The notes under the pieces: model-generated | Database searches by the model: none | What the model was told of the DNA's origin: nothing | What the model saw: only the letters and a program-made list of their open reading frames with translations | Position numbers and translations under genes: made by a program | From: Pedobacter aquae | GTDB lineage: Bacteria; Bacteroidota; Bacteroidia; Sphingobacteriales; Sphingobacteriaceae | Assembly (NCBI RefSeq): GCF_008195825.1 | Contig: NZ_CP043329.1 | Coordinates: 2,108,001-2,172,000, forward strand | Length of the DNA: 64,000 bases | Reading direction: 5' to 3' | In this document: one piece after another, positions 49,251 through 58,750 of the stretch | How the letters are laid out: every line of letters begins with the position of its first letter | How positions within the stretch are numbered: position 1 is the stretch's first letter

Positions 49251-51359
49251 TTATTGACTGCTTATTTTCTTAGGTGGCGCTTCTTGCTTGGCTGGCGGAG
49301 CGTTTTCTTTCTTAACAGTTGGAGCCGCCTTAGGTTTAGCTTTACTAGCAGTTTTAGATTTTGACGTACTTGCTTTTGGCGTTGGCTTTTTACTCGTCGC
49401 TTTTTTAACTGCCTTTTTAGCAATAATTTCATCCTTAGATTTTGGCCTATCTTTGGGCTTCCAGCTAAAGTTTGGTAAGGTCTTTAGCTCTTCTGTAACA
49501 TCTTCTATAGGGTAATAAGTCATTTCTGGCTTCCTAATAAAAGTGATAGACATTAAGCTATCGTTGGTGAAATTAATCCGCATACGGGCGGCCAGCGTTC
49601 TAGACATGCTATTGTATGCTGTACTATCCTTAGGGAAATAAATACTCTCTGCATTACCATCCACAAAAACCCGGTCTAGCTGCTCGTTAACAAAATAACC
49701 TTTCATTATTTTACCAGCAACTTGGTTAAAATAGGCAGAATCTTGTTCTGTATTTACAACAATGGCATTTCTAATCATGTCCATATTGTCCATCTTCTTA
49801 TTGACCATTTGTAAGTACATAGTATCGGCAGAAATTTGGCTACCCTGTGCCCAAACCATAGGAGCTTGAAAAATTCTTAAGGTAGAATCTCCGTAACTAA
49901 AAAAAGCAGAATCAGACCTGGCCTGTAAATCAGATTTAAAAACTCTTACTTTACGCCAAGCACTTACAACCCTAATTTTTGTGGTATCGCTTTCCAAAGC
50001 GTAAATGCTATCTTTTCTAATACTATCTATCACAAACTGCTTTCGCAAATTGGCTTTTATCAAAACAGAATCTACTTTGGGCGGCATCAAGTTTTGCTCT
50101 TCTACAGGAGCTTTACTTTGCGTAGCAATTTCTTGTACAGGGGCTTCATTGCTCTTATTCTTTCGCTTTCTAGTTCGTTTAGGTGTCTTTTCATCCTCAG
50201 CAGCTTTAACTATGGCTGGTTGTTTTGGTGTATCTTCTAGGATGACTAAACTATTTTCTTTTAGTGTATCTATAACTAAAGAATCAGCCGGATTGAGACC
50301 TTCTTGTTTTGGTAAAGTTAAAGCTGCGCTATCTAAACTGGCTTTGGTACTATCTGCCGCTAAGCTATCTGCAAGTGCAGCCAAAGCCTTTGCTTTTTGT
50401 ATAGCGTAGAGTTCCTTTTTCATGTAAACTTTACTGTAAAGGGTATCTGCCGACATCCAGATGCTATCTTTTGAGACCGAATCTTTTTCTGTTACAAAAA
50501 CGATATAAGCATTTTGCGTAACGGTTATACTTTCATCCTTTTTAAGATAATTCCCCAAATCGCCTCTTAGCTCTACTTTTTGGGCGGTATCAACAAAAAG
50601 AATATTTTTAACCGCCCTGCCATAGCCCACCTTACCATCGTAAAACAAGCTATCGCCCTTTAAACTTTTAGAGTTCTGCGTATATAAATTTCTTTTACCA
50701 AAAGCAGCTTGCTCTGTAGCGGTATTGTATTGGCCGTTTTCTGTATATAAAGTATCGTCTTTACCGTAAATATGGGTTGGCCCATAGAAATAGGCAATTT
50801 TACTTAAAGAATTATAGCGTAAAGTATCAGATTTTATTAGAACCTCTGGCGTTTTAACTCTTACATTGTACCTAAAATAGGCATCGCTAGAGCTAGAAAA
50901 ATAATAACCATTGGTGCTGGTTAAAGTATTATCTCCGTTTACAATTTTACCGCCATTGGTATAGGTACCAACCTTGCTGGCCATGTTGTATGTTAAATTA
51001 TTGGTGGTTAAAACCGAGCCTCTATCAACCATTCTTACATTATTGGTTAATACCGCCATCTTGGTATTTCCGTTATAATTCAGTAAATCAGCAAAAATAT
51101 TAACGGTATCTGCTTGGTTAATATGTACATGTCCAAAAGCATCAAAGCTATTTTTTTCGATGTAGAAATAAGCGCTATCGCAAATTAATGTGGCGTTATC
51201 TTGCTGAAAAACAGGCCTAATAACTTTCTGAATATTTTGTCCGTTCCTTTTCATCCCGATAAAGGACTGCGATTGCAACAGTTCTACACGAGTGATTTTT
51301 TGTGCTTGTACCATTTGTACCAACACCAGGATAAACAATAAAAGGGAATACTTTTTCAC
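49251..51359 (-). CDS. OstA-like (LptA/LptD N-domain type) outer-membrane biogenesis protein
   Basis: This is a secreted protein of 702 residues with a signal peptide (to about MVQAQK) and repeated beta-jellyroll segments of the OstA type (NATLICDSAYFYIEKNSFDAFGHVHINQADTVNI is partly visible as two repeats; further repeats read SLSKIAYFYGPTHIYG and LKGDSLFYDGKVGYG). Such proteins are thought to take part in lipopolysaccharide transport. Two low-complexity regions stand out: a Lys/Arg/Ala-rich insert (about 385-425, with KRTRKRKNKS) and a Lys/Pro/Ala/Ser tail from about residue 645 to the end. The tail may be disordered or bind cell wall or polyanions; this is a guess. Confidence 0.83.
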   Translation of the reverse strand: MKKYSLLLFILVLVQMVQAQKITRVELLQSQSFIGMKRNGQNIQKVIRPVFQQDNATLICDSAYFYIEKNSFDAFGHVHINQADTVNIFADLLNYNGNTKMAVLTNNVRMVDRGSVLTTNNLTYNMASKVGTYTNGGKIVNGDNTLTSTNGYYFSSSSDAYFRYNVRVKTPEVLIKSDTLRYNSLSKIAYFYGPTHIYGKDDTLYTENGQYNTATEQAAFGKRNLYTQNSKSLKGDSLFYDGKVGYGRAVKNILFVDTAQKVELRGDLGNYLKKDESITVTQNAYIVFVTEKDSVSKDSIWMSADTLYSKVYMKKELYAIQKAKALAALADSLAADSTKASLDSAALTLPKQEGLNPADSLVIDTLKENSLVILEDTPKQPAIVKAAEDEKTPKRTRKRKNKSNEAPVQEIATQSKAPVEEQNLMPPKVDSVLIKANLRKQFVIDSIRKDSIYALESDTTKIRVVSAWRKVRVFKSDLQARSDSAFFSYGDSTLRIFQAPMVWAQGSQISADTMYLQMVNKKMDNMDMIRNAIVVNTEQDSAYFNQVAGKIMKGYFVNEQLDRVFVDGNAESIYFPKDSTAYNSMSRTLAARMRINFTNDSLMSITFIRKPEMTYYPIEDVTEELKTLPNFSWKPKDRPKSKDEIIAKKAVKKATSKKPTPKASTSKSKTASKAKPKAAPTVKKENAPPAKQEAPPKKISSQ

Positions 51360-51409
51360 AAAGCAAAATTAGTTTTTTGGTAACGATTTTAAACGGTTAA
51401 ATTTGATTG

Positions 51410-52747
51410 ATGTTATGGCAACTAAAATCTTTTCAGGATTTCATTAAATCCGAAGGCTTAATTGGGTCTAAAGATACTGTTTTGCTAGCTGTTAGCGGTG
51501 GTAAAGACTCTGTTGCGATGGCTCATTTATTTAAACAAGCCAACTTTTCTTTTGCTATTGCACACTGCAATTTCCAATTGAGAGGTACAGAATCTGACCG
51601 CGACGAGCAATTTGTAGCTCAATTAGCCAAAACTTTAGAAGTTCCTTTTCATGTAACCAGTTTTAATACTTTGGCTTACGCCGATGAGCATAAAATAAGC
51701 ACCCAAATGGCGGCTCGGGATTTAAGATATCGCTTTTTTGAGGAGCTTGTATCAACTTTTAATTATCAGAAAATAGCTGTAGCACAACATCAAAATGATG
51801 CTATTGAGACTGTTATTTTAAATTTAACTCGAGGTACGGGTATAGCCGGTTTACATGGCATTAAAACCGAGAGGCAAAATATCATCAGACCTTTAATGCT
51901 TTTTAAACGTGAGGATATTGATGCTTATATTTTAGCAAACCAGCTAGATTTTGTTGAAGATAGCTCTAACAGTTCTACCAAATACATCCGAAATAAAATC
52001 AGACATCAGATTATTCCGGTGATGAAAGAGATTAACCCCTCTTTAGAAGATACTTTTCAAAAAAACATTGCTTATTTTTCTGATTTAGAAGCCTTTTTAA
52101 AAGCAAGCATCCAAGAATACAAGCAAAAACTGTTTCAAAAACATCCGAAAGGCTATCTAATCAGCATCCAAAAATTAAAAGAAATACCCGCTTTACATTT
52201 TATTTTAACCGAGCTATTATTGCCTTATGGTTTTAATAGCACCACAGTAACTGATGTTATTTTGGGTTTAGATAAAGAGAGCGGCAAAACCTTTTTTGGT
52301 AAAGATGATGTTTTATTAATTGATAGAGATTTCATCTTCTTACAAAAAATACAGCAAGAGCACCGTACCGAGTTGACCTTAAATGAAGATGATTTGATGC
52401 TTTATTTTCAGGATTTCATCATCACCCAAGAAATTACAGAAACTACTTTTTCTAATAGCCAAACTACCGCATTTGTTGATACCGAGAAATTAAAATACCC
52501 TTTAGCGCTAAGAACATGGCAAGAAGGCGATAAATTTATGCCCTTAGGAATGAAAGGCTTTAAGAAGTTGAGCGATTTTTTCATCAGCTTAAAAATACCG
52601 CTTACGCAAAAACATCTGATTCCGGTTTTAGTTAATGCTGATGATCATATCATCTGGATTGCTGGTTACCGTTTAGATGAAAGATTTAAAATAACTGCCG
52701 ATACTAAAAAAATAACTAAATTCGAATTAAAGAATATAAAGCCATGA
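51410..52747 (+). CDS. tilS: tRNA(Ile)-lysidine synthase
   Basis: TilS attaches lysine to C34 of the tRNA-Ile with anticodon CAU, changing its decoding to AUA. The PP-loop ATP pyrophosphatase motif is LLAVSGGKDSVAMAHL, followed by HCNFQLRG, AARDLRYRFF, AQHQNDAIETVILNLTRGTG and EDSSNSSTKYIRNKIRH. The C-terminal domain with LRTWQEGDKFMPLGMKGFKKLSDFF is the usual TilS tail. I chose the ATG at 51410 (MLWQLKSF); a TTG codon precedes it at 51407. It is divergent from the OstA-like gene across about 50 bp and overlaps the next gene by 4 bp. Confidence 0.94.
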   Translation: MLWQLKSFQDFIKSEGLIGSKDTVLLAVSGGKDSVAMAHLFKQANFSFAIAHCNFQLRGTESDRDEQFVAQLAKTLEVPFHVTSFNTLAYADEHKISTQMAARDLRYRFFEELVSTFNYQKIAVAQHQNDAIETVILNLTRGTGIAGLHGIKTERQNIIRPLMLFKREDIDAYILANQLDFVEDSSNSSTKYIRNKIRHQIIPVMKEINPSLEDTFQKNIAYFSDLEAFLKASIQEYKQKLFQKHPKGYLISIQKLKEIPALHFILTELLLPYGFNSTTVTDVILGLDKESGKTFFGKDDVLLIDRDFIFLQKIQQEHRTELTLNEDDLMLYFQDFIITQEITETTFSNSQTTAFVDTEKLKYPLALRTWQEGDKFMPLGMKGFKKLSDFFISLKIPLTQKHLIPVLVNADDHIIWIAGYRLDERFKITADTKKITKFELKNIKP

Positions 52748-53226
52748 TTCATTATTACCCTTTTTATGAAAAACAATACCTTGGAAGAGACTACTCTTTT
52801 ATAAGCATTAGGTTGGTAATGGCTATTTTTTGTTTCTTGGCTTACTATTGGACAGAAAATAAAGATAAAAACGGCGATTTATTACTCTTAGTAGGATGCG
52901 GAATTTTAGCCGTTAGCGTGTTGATGTTGTTTTTACTTCATTACCGCACCATTGTAAACAACAAAGCTGTTTTAATTGATGGTTTATGGACCACCAGATT
53001 GGTTAAAATAGATTTAAATAGCATTGTTAAAGTTGAAAAAGGAGAATACAGCAAGTACTTTCTTAATAACCCCGTATATAATTTACATAGAAACGGTTCT
53101 ATTAAATTTTATGCTGGTGGTAAAGATGCCATCCGCTTAACAGACCGCGACGGCTTAATTTATGTAATTGGTACCCAAAGACCAGTAGAACTTTATCAGG
53201 CTATTATGGAAGAGATGAAGAAGTAG
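52744..53226 (+). CDS. Hypothetical small membrane protein
   Basis: This 160-residue protein has two predicted transmembrane helices (RLVMAIFCFLAYYW at about residues 22-36 and LLLVGCGILAVSVLMLFLLHY at about 46-66) and a soluble C-terminal part of about 90 residues that resembles PH-like membrane-anchored domains (ALIDGLWTTRLVKIDLNSIVKVE, IRLTDRDGLIYVIGTQRP). I do not assign a named family. The ATGA overlap with tilS indicates co-translation. Confidence 0.75.
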   Translation: MIHYYPFYEKQYLGRDYSFISIRLVMAIFCFLAYYWTENKDKNGDLLLLVGCGILAVSVLMLFLLHYRTIVNNKAVLIDGLWTTRLVKIDLNSIVKVEKGEYSKYFLNNPVYNLHRNGSIKFYAGGKDAIRLTDRDGLIYVIGTQRPVELYQAIMEEMKK

Positions 53227-53260
53227 TGATGGGAAAGGCCGAAGGCTGAATCTGGACCAA

Positions 53261-53277
53261 AGGTATTTTTTATACCT
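53261..53277. repeat. Small hairpin downstream of the membrane protein gene
   Basis: AGGTAT and ATACCT form 6-bp arms around T5. It lies 35 bp after the stop codon at 53226 and could act as a weak terminator together with the palindrome at 53299. Confidence 0.4.
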
Positions 53278-53298
53278 ATACTAGCATATAAAAATTAA

Positions 53299-53322
53299 AG
53301 CCCAAGGTTTAAACCTTGGGCT
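53299..53322. repeat. Perfect 24-bp palindrome between convergent genes
   Basis: AGCCCAAGGTTT and AAACCTTGGGCT are exact reverse complements with no spacer. It sits between the + strand membrane protein gene and the - strand hypothetical gene, as a bidirectional terminator would, but neither side has a long T-tract. It may be a terminator hairpin or a dimer-binding site. Confidence 0.6.
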
Positions 53323-53359
53323 GTTAAAATGCAAGTTTAATATTAGAATTATAGATTTT

Positions 53360-53644
53360 CTACTTTTTAGAACACCTTATATATAAATCAAAATTAGACT
53401 TACAAGGTTCGCCAAAATAACAATCATGATCTGCTTGACTCCAATAAACAGACTTCCTTTGAGGTAAACAATAAATAAGCTCTTCTAAAATGTATGTACA
53501 TCCATTATGATTGAAGTTCATCCCAATATAAAATTCTGATTCATGGAATACATTTTTATATAGCCAATCAAAATCTCCTGACATCAAAAACACGTCACTT
53601 TTATCCTTACTAAGAATAAAATTAAATAACACTTGTACGCTCAT
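53360..53644 (-). CDS. Hypothetical protein, 94 residues
   Basis: I do not recognise this protein. It has no clear signal peptide; the start is MSVQVLFNFILSKDKSDVF, and the sequence is rich in aromatic residues and Cys (CTYILEELIYCLPQ, HDCYFGEPCKSNF, RCSKK), giving five Cys in about 94 residues. It lies downstream of nrdA on the same strand across a 57-bp gap and ends next to the palindrome region. Its composition looks like a real protein rather than a shadow frame, but base composition is more AT-rich than its neighbours, so it could be an acquired or fast-evolving gene. Confidence 0.5.
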   Translation of the reverse strand: MSVQVLFNFILSKDKSDVFLMSGDFDWLYKNVFHESEFYIGMNFNHNGCTYILEELIYCLPQRKSVYWSQADHDCYFGEPCKSNFDLYIRCSKK

Positions 53645-53701
53645 AATCTAATTATTTATTTTCACGAGAAAATTTAATACAATAGCACTAATACCTATTA
53701 A

Positions 53702-56068
53702 TTAAGACCCGCAAGACAAGCAACCATCTTCCATACTACAACTTGCACCTTCTTCTATCACAACTTCTGGTGTTTGTACCAAAGGTTCCATCTCTTTTCC
53801 CGCCTGACTTTCTACCGAGAACTTGACTGCTTGTGTAGCTGCTTGTGTTCTTAAGTAATACATACCTGTTTTTAAGCCTTTTTTCCAGCTATAAAAATGC
53901 ATAGAGGTTAATTTTGAAGCGGTTGGAGAACTGATAAACAAGTTTAAAGACTGAGACTGACAAATAAATGCTCCTCTATCGGCAGCCATATCAATCACAT
54001 TTCTCATCTTAATTTCCCAAACCGTTCTATATAAATCTTTGATGCGTTGCGGTATAGCCTCTATATCTTGTACCGATCCGTTTGCCAAAATAATAGCATC
54101 CTTCATTTTACTATTCCAAAGATTGAGTTCTACTAAATCTTTTAATAAATGCTTATTTACCACTACAAACTCTCCGCTTAATACCCTTCTGGTATAAATA
54201 TTAGAGGTATAAGGCTCAAAACATTCGTTATTTCCAAGTATTTGTGAGGTTGATGCTGTTGGCATTGGCGCCATTAATAAAGAGTTTCTTACACCTTTTT
54301 TTATAACTTTCTTTCTTAAAGCATCCCAATCCCAACGTTTACTTTCTGGCTGTACTCCCCATAAATCAAACTGGAACTGTCCTTTAGAAAGTGGTGAACC
54401 TTTAAATGTTTCATAAGGTCCTTCTTTCTCTGCTAAATCAGCAGAAGCTGTCATAGCAGCAAAATAGATGGTTTCAAAAATATCTTTATTCAGTTGTTTT
54501 GCTTCTTCACTTTCAAAAGGCATTTTTAACAGAATAAAAGCATCGGCAAGACCTTGTACACCCAAACCAATTGGTCTGTGGCGCATGTTAGAATTTTTAG
54601 CCTCTTCTACCGGATAGTAGTTGTTATCTATAATTCTATTAAGGTTTAAAGTTGCCTGATAACTTACTTCGTAAAGCTTTTCGTGGTTAAAAGTACCATC
54701 TATAACATAACGAGGTAAAGAAAGTGAAGCCAAATTACATACCGCAACTTCATCTGGAGAAGTGTATTCTATAATCTCGGTACATAAATTAGAACTTTTT
54801 ATAGTGCCTAAATTTTGCTGATTTGATTTTTGATTGGCTGCATCTTTATACAATAAATATGGCGTACCTGTTTCTATTTGCGAATCAAGAATAGCGAACC
54901 ATAATTCTTGTGCTTTAATGGTCTTTCTGGCTCTTCCTTCTTGCTCATATTGCTGATAAAGCGCTTCAAACTCGGCACCAAAACAGTCGGCTAAGCCTGG
55001 TGCTTCATGTGGGCAAAACAAACTCCAATCGCCATTAGCTTCTACCCTTTTCATGAATAAATCAGACATCCACAGAGCGTAAAACAAATCGCGAGCTCTG
55101 TTTTCTTCCTTACCGTGATTTTTCTTTAAATCCAGGAAGTCAAAAATATCTGCATGCCAAGGCTCTAGATAAATAGCAAAAGCACCTTTTCTTTTACCAC
55201 CACCTTGGTCTACATAACGGGCAGTATCGTTAAACACTTTCAGCATAGGAACAATACCATTACTGGTTCCATTTGTACCACTAATGTAAGAACCGGTTGC
55301 CCTAACATTATGGATGCTTAAACCAATACCTCCTGCACTTTGCGAAATCTTGGCGGTTTGCATCAAGGTGCTATAGATACCTTCAATGCTATCATCTTTC
55401 ATGGCAACCAAGAAACAGCTAGACATTTGTGGCTTTGGTGTACCAGCGTTAAATAAGGTTGGTGTAGCATGAATAAACCAACGTTCGCTCATTAATTCAT
55501 AAGTTTTGATAGCGCTAGCTAAATCCTGCTTATGAATACCTACTGCAACACGCATAAATAAATGCTGCGGACGCTCTACAATACGACCGTTAAGTTTTAG
55601 CAAATAAGAGCGCTCTAAAGTTTTAAAACCGAAATAATCGAAACTAAAATCTCTATCGTAAATGATGGTACTATCTAAAATGTCGGCATTTTCTTCTATC
55701 ACCTGCCAAACATCATCAGCAATTAAAGAAGCTGGCTTTAATGTTTTTGGGTCTTTATATTCATGCAATAATCGCATGGTTTCTGAAAAAGACTTGATGG
55801 TATTCTTATGTAAATTAGATACCGCTATACGAGAAGCTAAAATGGCATAATCTGGATGACGGGTGGTTAAAGAAGCCGCGGTTTCTGCCGCCAAATTATC
55901 TAGTTCTGATGTTGTTACTCCGTCGTACAAGCCATCGATTACCTTTTTAGCAACCTCTACAGGGTCTACAAAATCTGCATTTAAGCTGTAGCTGAGTTTC
56001 TCTATTCTTGAGGTTATTTTATCAAATTTTACGGATTCTGTTCTTCCGTCTCTTTTTATTACGAACAT
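53702..56068 (-). CDS. nrdA: Class I ribonucleoside-diphosphate reductase, alpha subunit
   Basis: NrdA reduces ribonucleoside diphosphates to deoxy forms with the radical supplied by NrdB. An N-terminal ATP-cone (about 1-90, [17 protein letters not shown]) is the usual dATP activity switch. The catalytic barrel has [17 protein letters not shown] with an active-site Cys, [11 protein letters not shown] with the Asn-Cys-Glu triad, and [11 protein letters not shown]. The C-terminal CLSCGS provides the redox-shuttle Cys pair. The 788-residue length is normal. It lies 132 bp downstream of nrdB on the same strand, with an inverted repeat in between, and both genes are expected to be controlled by the cobalamin riboswitch ahead of nrdB. 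Confidence 0.96.
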   Translation of the reverse strand: MFVIKRDGRTESVKFDKITSRIEKLSYSLNADFVDPVEVAKKVIDGLYDGVTTSELDNLAAETAASLTTRHPDYAILASRIAVSNLHKNTIKSFSETMRLLHEYKDPKTLKPASLIADDVWQVIEENADILDSTIIYDRDFSFDYFGFKTLERSYLLKLNGRIVERPQHLFMRVAVGIHKQDLASAIKTYELMSERWFIHATPTLFNAGTPKPQMSSCFLVAMKDDSIEGIYSTLMQTAKISQSAGGIGLSIHNVRATGSYISGTNGTSNGIVPMLKVFNDTARYVDQGGGKRKGAFAIYLEPWHADIFDFLDLKKNHGKEENRARDLFYALWMSDLFMKRVEANGDWSLFCPHEAPGLADCFGAEFEALYQQYEQEGRARKTIKAQELWFAILDSQIETGTPYLLYKDAANQKSNQQNLGTIKSSNLCTEIIEYTSPDEVAVCNLASLSLPRYVIDGTFNHEKLYEVSYQATLNLNRIIDNNYYPVEEAKNSNMRHRPIGLGVQGLADAFILLKMPFESEEAKQLNKDIFETIYFAAMTASADLAEKEGPYETFKGSPLSKGQFQFDLWGVQPESKRWDWDALRKKVIKKGVRNSLLMAPMPTASTSQILGNNECFEPYTSNIYTRRVLSGEFVVVNKHLLKDLVELNLWNSKMKDAIILANGSVQDIEAIPQRIKDLYRTVWEIKMRNVIDMAADRGAFICQSQSLNLFISSPTASKLTSMHFYSWKKGLKTGMYYLRTQAATQAVKFSVESQAGKEMEPLVQTPEVVIEEGASCSMEDGCLSCGS

Positions 56069-56074
56069 TCTTTT

Positions 56075-56170
56075 TTAGTTTGTTAGATTGTTAGGTGATT
56101 AGTTTGTTAGGTTGTTAGTGGGTAGTTTGTCGGGATGGCGATTTCATAGCCTAATAAACTAACCAACTAG
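56075..56170. repeat. Tandem and inverted repeat in the nrdB-nrdA gap
   Basis: Two 24-bp direct units (56075-56098 and 56099-56122, both starting TTAGTTTGTTAG and differing at a few positions) are followed by a partial third. Bases 56151-56170 (CTAATAAACTAACCAACTAG) match the reverse complement of 56099-56118 at 16 of 20 positions, so the transcript can form a long hairpin. It resembles a REP-like intergenic element. It may modulate nrdA relative to nrdB. Confidence 0.6.
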
Positions 56171-56200
56171 CCCGATAATTCATCAGGACTAAGCATCTAA

Positions 56201-57169
56201 TTAAAAATCTTCTTCCAGTGAAAACGCTTGGTCTTCTTTGCTACTTAATACACCACTTTTTTGGTAATCGCCTACACGTTTTTCAAAGAAATTGGTTTTA
56301 CCTTGTAGGGATATCATTTCCATGAAATCAAAAGGATTTGTAGCATGATATTTTTTATCATAACCCAATTCTACTAGCCATCTATCAGCCACAAACTCGA
56401 TGTATTGCATCATTAAGCGAGCATTCATCCCGATTAAATTAACGGGTAATGCCTCAGAAATAAATTCTTTTTCTATCTCTACAGCTTCAGAAATAATTTC
56501 ATAAACCTCTTCTTTGCTCAACTTATTTTGAAGCATACCGTAAAGCAAGCAAGCAAATTCGCAATGTAAACCTTCGTCTCTTGAAATTAACTCGTTACTA
56601 AAAGTTAAACCAGGCATTAAGCCTCTTTTCTTTAACCAGAAAATAGAACAGAAACTACCGCTAAAGAAAATACCTTCTACGGCAGCAAAAGCTACCAAAC
56701 GTTGTGCAAAAGTGCCTTTTTCTATCCATCTTAGTGCCCATTGTGCTTTCTTCTGCACACATGGAACCGTATCTATGGCATGTAAAAGATGGTTTCTTTC
56801 TTTTACATCTTTGATATAAGTATCAATTAATAAAGCATAGGTTTCTGAGTGGATATTCTCCATCATGATTTGGAAACCATAAAAGCACCTAGCTTCTGGC
56901 ACCTGTACTTCGCTCATGAAATTAACCGCTAAGTTTTCATTCACAATACCATCGCTAGCGGCAAAAAAAGCTAAAATATGGCTAATGAAATGCCTTTCGC
57001 CATCATTAAGATTTTCCCAATCTTTTTGGTCGGCAGATAAATCTATCTCTTCTGCTGTCCAAAAACTAGCTTCGTGGCGTTTGTACATTTCCCAAATTGC
57101 GGGATAATTGATGGGCAGAATCACAAAACGATCCTTGTTTTCTTTAAGTAATACTTCTTCCTGTTGCAT
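56201..57169 (-). CDS. nrdB: Class I ribonucleoside-diphosphate reductase, beta subunit
   Basis: NrdB holds the dinuclear metal centre and radical that activate NrdA. The ligand helices are visible as [65 protein letters not shown] (Glu and His ligands with the Tyr that usually bears the radical) and [21 protein letters not shown] (Glu, Glu and His). The 322-residue length is normal, and the acidic end EEDF is typical of the tail that binds NrdA. It is the first gene after the cobalamin riboswitch. Start at 57169 gives [11 protein letters not shown], which suits the family. Confidence 0.96.
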   Translation of the reverse strand: MQQEEVLLKENKDRFVILPINYPAIWEMYKRHEASFWTAEEIDLSADQKDWENLNDGERHFISHILAFFAASDGIVNENLAVNFMSEVQVPEARCFYGFQIMMENIHSETYALLIDTYIKDVKERNHLLHAIDTVPCVQKKAQWALRWIEKGTFAQRLVAFAAVEGIFFSGSFCSIFWLKKRGLMPGLTFSNELISRDEGLHCEFACLLYGMLQNKLSKEEVYEIISEAVEIEKEFISEALPVNLIGMNARLMMQYIEFVADRWLVELGYDKKYHATNPFDFMEMISLQGKTNFFEKRVGDYQKSGVLSSKEDQAFSLEEDF

Positions 57170-57291
57170 GGTTCTAATTTTTAAATTTTACAAACAGGAA
57201 TTGACAAAAGACAACATAGACCCTGATAGGTATTGAGGGTTTAGAAGAGCTTCTATCAAAACCTTTTACGTGAAAGTCTTGACAAATCCTA

Positions 57292-57483
57292 ATCGGCAGG
57301 TCTCCTGGCTTATCTGTTTACTAAATGCCTTCCCATTTTGTTGAAAAACAAAACAGTGACCTGATATTTAGCAAATTTTTGATTTCAAATTTTAGTTGAA
57401 AAAACAGAAATACAGTTGCAACGTCAGCCCATGATTTTAACATGGTTCCCTTTTAATACCAAAACAAATTTGGTAACCTGAAT
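57292..57483 (-). ncRNA. Cobalamin (B12) riboswitch upstream of nrdB-nrdA
   Basis: On the - strand the B12 box AAGCCAGGAGACCTGCC lies at 57294-57310. Upstream are AAAAGGGAA, GTTAAAATC and GCAACTGTA, which match the conserved core of cobalamin riboswitches in the right order and spacing, and GGTCACTG in the internal region. A stem TACCAAA/TTTGGTA precedes the core. About 120 nt separate the B12 box from the nrdB start. B12 riboswitches ahead of B12-independent enzymes usually turn them off when B12 is plentiful, so a B12-dependent reductase (class II) is expected elsewhere in the genome. Ends are approximate. Confidence 0.9.
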
Positions 57484-57505
57484 AAGTGATGTTAAAGAAC
57501 TATTT

Positions 57506-57538
57506 CAAAAGTATGACTAATAAAGCGAGTATAGGCAA
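57506..57538 (-). promoter_or_regulatory. Possible promoter for the riboswitch-nrdBA transcript
   Basis: TACTTTTG (57506-57513 on the - strand) fits the Bacteroidota -7 consensus TAnnTTTG. A TTG at 57536-57538 lies 22 bp upstream, near the expected -33 distance. The implied start, near 57500, is just ahead of the riboswitch. Confidence 0.5.
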
Positions 57539-57585
57539 TGAAGTTTTGAACAATAAGGAAACTTATTCACAACCTTGCTATAAAA

Positions 57586-57612
57586 ACAAAAAAGCGCCTT
57601 TTTGGGGCGCTT
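57586..57612 (-). terminator. Rho-independent terminator after the 2OG-Fe(II) oxygenase gene
   Basis: On the - strand AAGCGCC and GGCGCTT pair around a 7-nt loop, followed by T6. It lies 26 bp after the stop codon at 57638. Confidence 0.85.
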
Positions 57613-57637
57613 CCTTCCTATTCTGAATTACTGATTT

Positions 57638-58603
57638 TTATTTTTTAAGACCTATTTCTCTTAAACGTTCGTCGAGATACTCGCCAGCCGTCATATCGCT
57701 ATAAGCTTTAGGGTTTTCTTCATCAATACAAGAAGTTAAAGAAGTTAAATCCATACCCGATTTTGGATGCAAGAAAAAGGGTACCGAGTACCTAGAGCTC
57801 TTCATCAATTCTCTTGGCGGATTTACCACACGATGAGTGGTCGATTTTAACTTGTTATTGGTTAAACGCTGTAACATATCGCCAACATTAACTACAATAT
57901 CTTCGCCATGGGCTTTAACGGCAAACCAATCTCCGTTTCTAGTCAAAACTTCTAAACCATCTGCGCTAGCACCAATTAATAAAGTAATGAGGTTGATATC
58001 TTCATGCGCCCCGGCTCTTACTGCATCGGCAGGTAAAGCATCTGGATTTTCAATCGGGAAATAATGTATAGCTCTTAATATGGAGTTTCCATTATGCACT
58101 TTATCCTCAAAATAATCCTCGGGTAAACCCAAATAAACTGCTATAGCTTTTAAAAGCTGCTTACCTGCATGCTCTAATTTTTGGTAGATTTCTTTGGTAA
58201 CGATGTTAAAAGCAGGTACTTCTTCTACAAGAACATTATCTGGATATTCTTCTTTGATGACATCTCCATCCTCAACATATTGCCCGGTTTGCCAAAACTC
58301 TTTTAAATCTGGTGTTTTAGAATCTTTAGCTTTTTCGCGACCTTTTGAGGTATAACCACGTTGCCCTGCAAGCTCTACTTTTTCGTATTTTAATTTAGTT
58401 TCTTCGGGTAAACTAAAAAACTCTTTTACTTGTGTGTAAAGGTTATCGATAAGCTCCTTACTTAAACCATGATTGGTGATGGTAACAAAACCTGTATCAT
58501 TAAAAGCTTTGCCAATATCATCAGAAAATTGTTTTCTCTGTACTGCTGTACCATTCACATAATCGTTTAAATCTAAACGCGGTATATTTATTGATGTAGC
58601 CAT
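57638..58603 (-). CDS. 2-oxoglutarate/Fe(II)-dependent oxygenase, isopenicillin N synthase-like
   Basis: This is a non-haem iron oxygenase of about 321 residues. The N-terminal DIOX_N part has IPRLDLNDYVNG and GFVTITNHGLSKELIDNLYTQVKEFFSLP. The double-stranded beta-helix core has iron ligands in GAHEDINLITLL (His and Asp) and KSTTHRVVNPP (His plus the Arg that binds 2-oxoglutarate). I placed the start at 58603 (MATSINIPRLD); the frame is open to 58639, but the extension is not family-like. Substrate is unknown; such proteins hydroxylate small molecules. It is divergent from the DUF421 gene. Confidence 0.88.
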   Translation of the reverse strand: MATSINIPRLDLNDYVNGTAVQRKQFSDDIGKAFNDTGFVTITNHGLSKELIDNLYTQVKEFFSLPEETKLKYEKVELAGQRGYTSKGREKAKDSKTPDLKEFWQTGQYVEDGDVIKEEYPDNVLVEEVPAFNIVTKEIYQKLEHAGKQLLKAIAVYLGLPEDYFEDKVHNGNSILRAIHYFPIENPDALPADAVRAGAHEDINLITLLIGASADGLEVLTRNGDWFAVKAHGEDIVVNVGDMLQRLTNNKLKSTTHRVVNPPRELMKSSRYSVPFFLHPKSGMDLTSLTSCIDEENPKAYSDMTAGEYLDERLREIGLKK

Positions 58604-58750
58604 GTTTTGTTGTTTGTAGTAAAACAAATGTAAGCTCAAAATGTGGATAAACCTATATTGTTTTTAAACATCACGCTTTAAAACTCTGATTTTCATTATT
58701 TTGAGTTTTACACATTTTTATAAAGATAAATAATTTCCTGAATTATAACT

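Noticed and set aside
56069-56200. CRISPR-like array
   Set aside because: The units are contiguous 24-bp repeats without spacers, and no cas gene is present.
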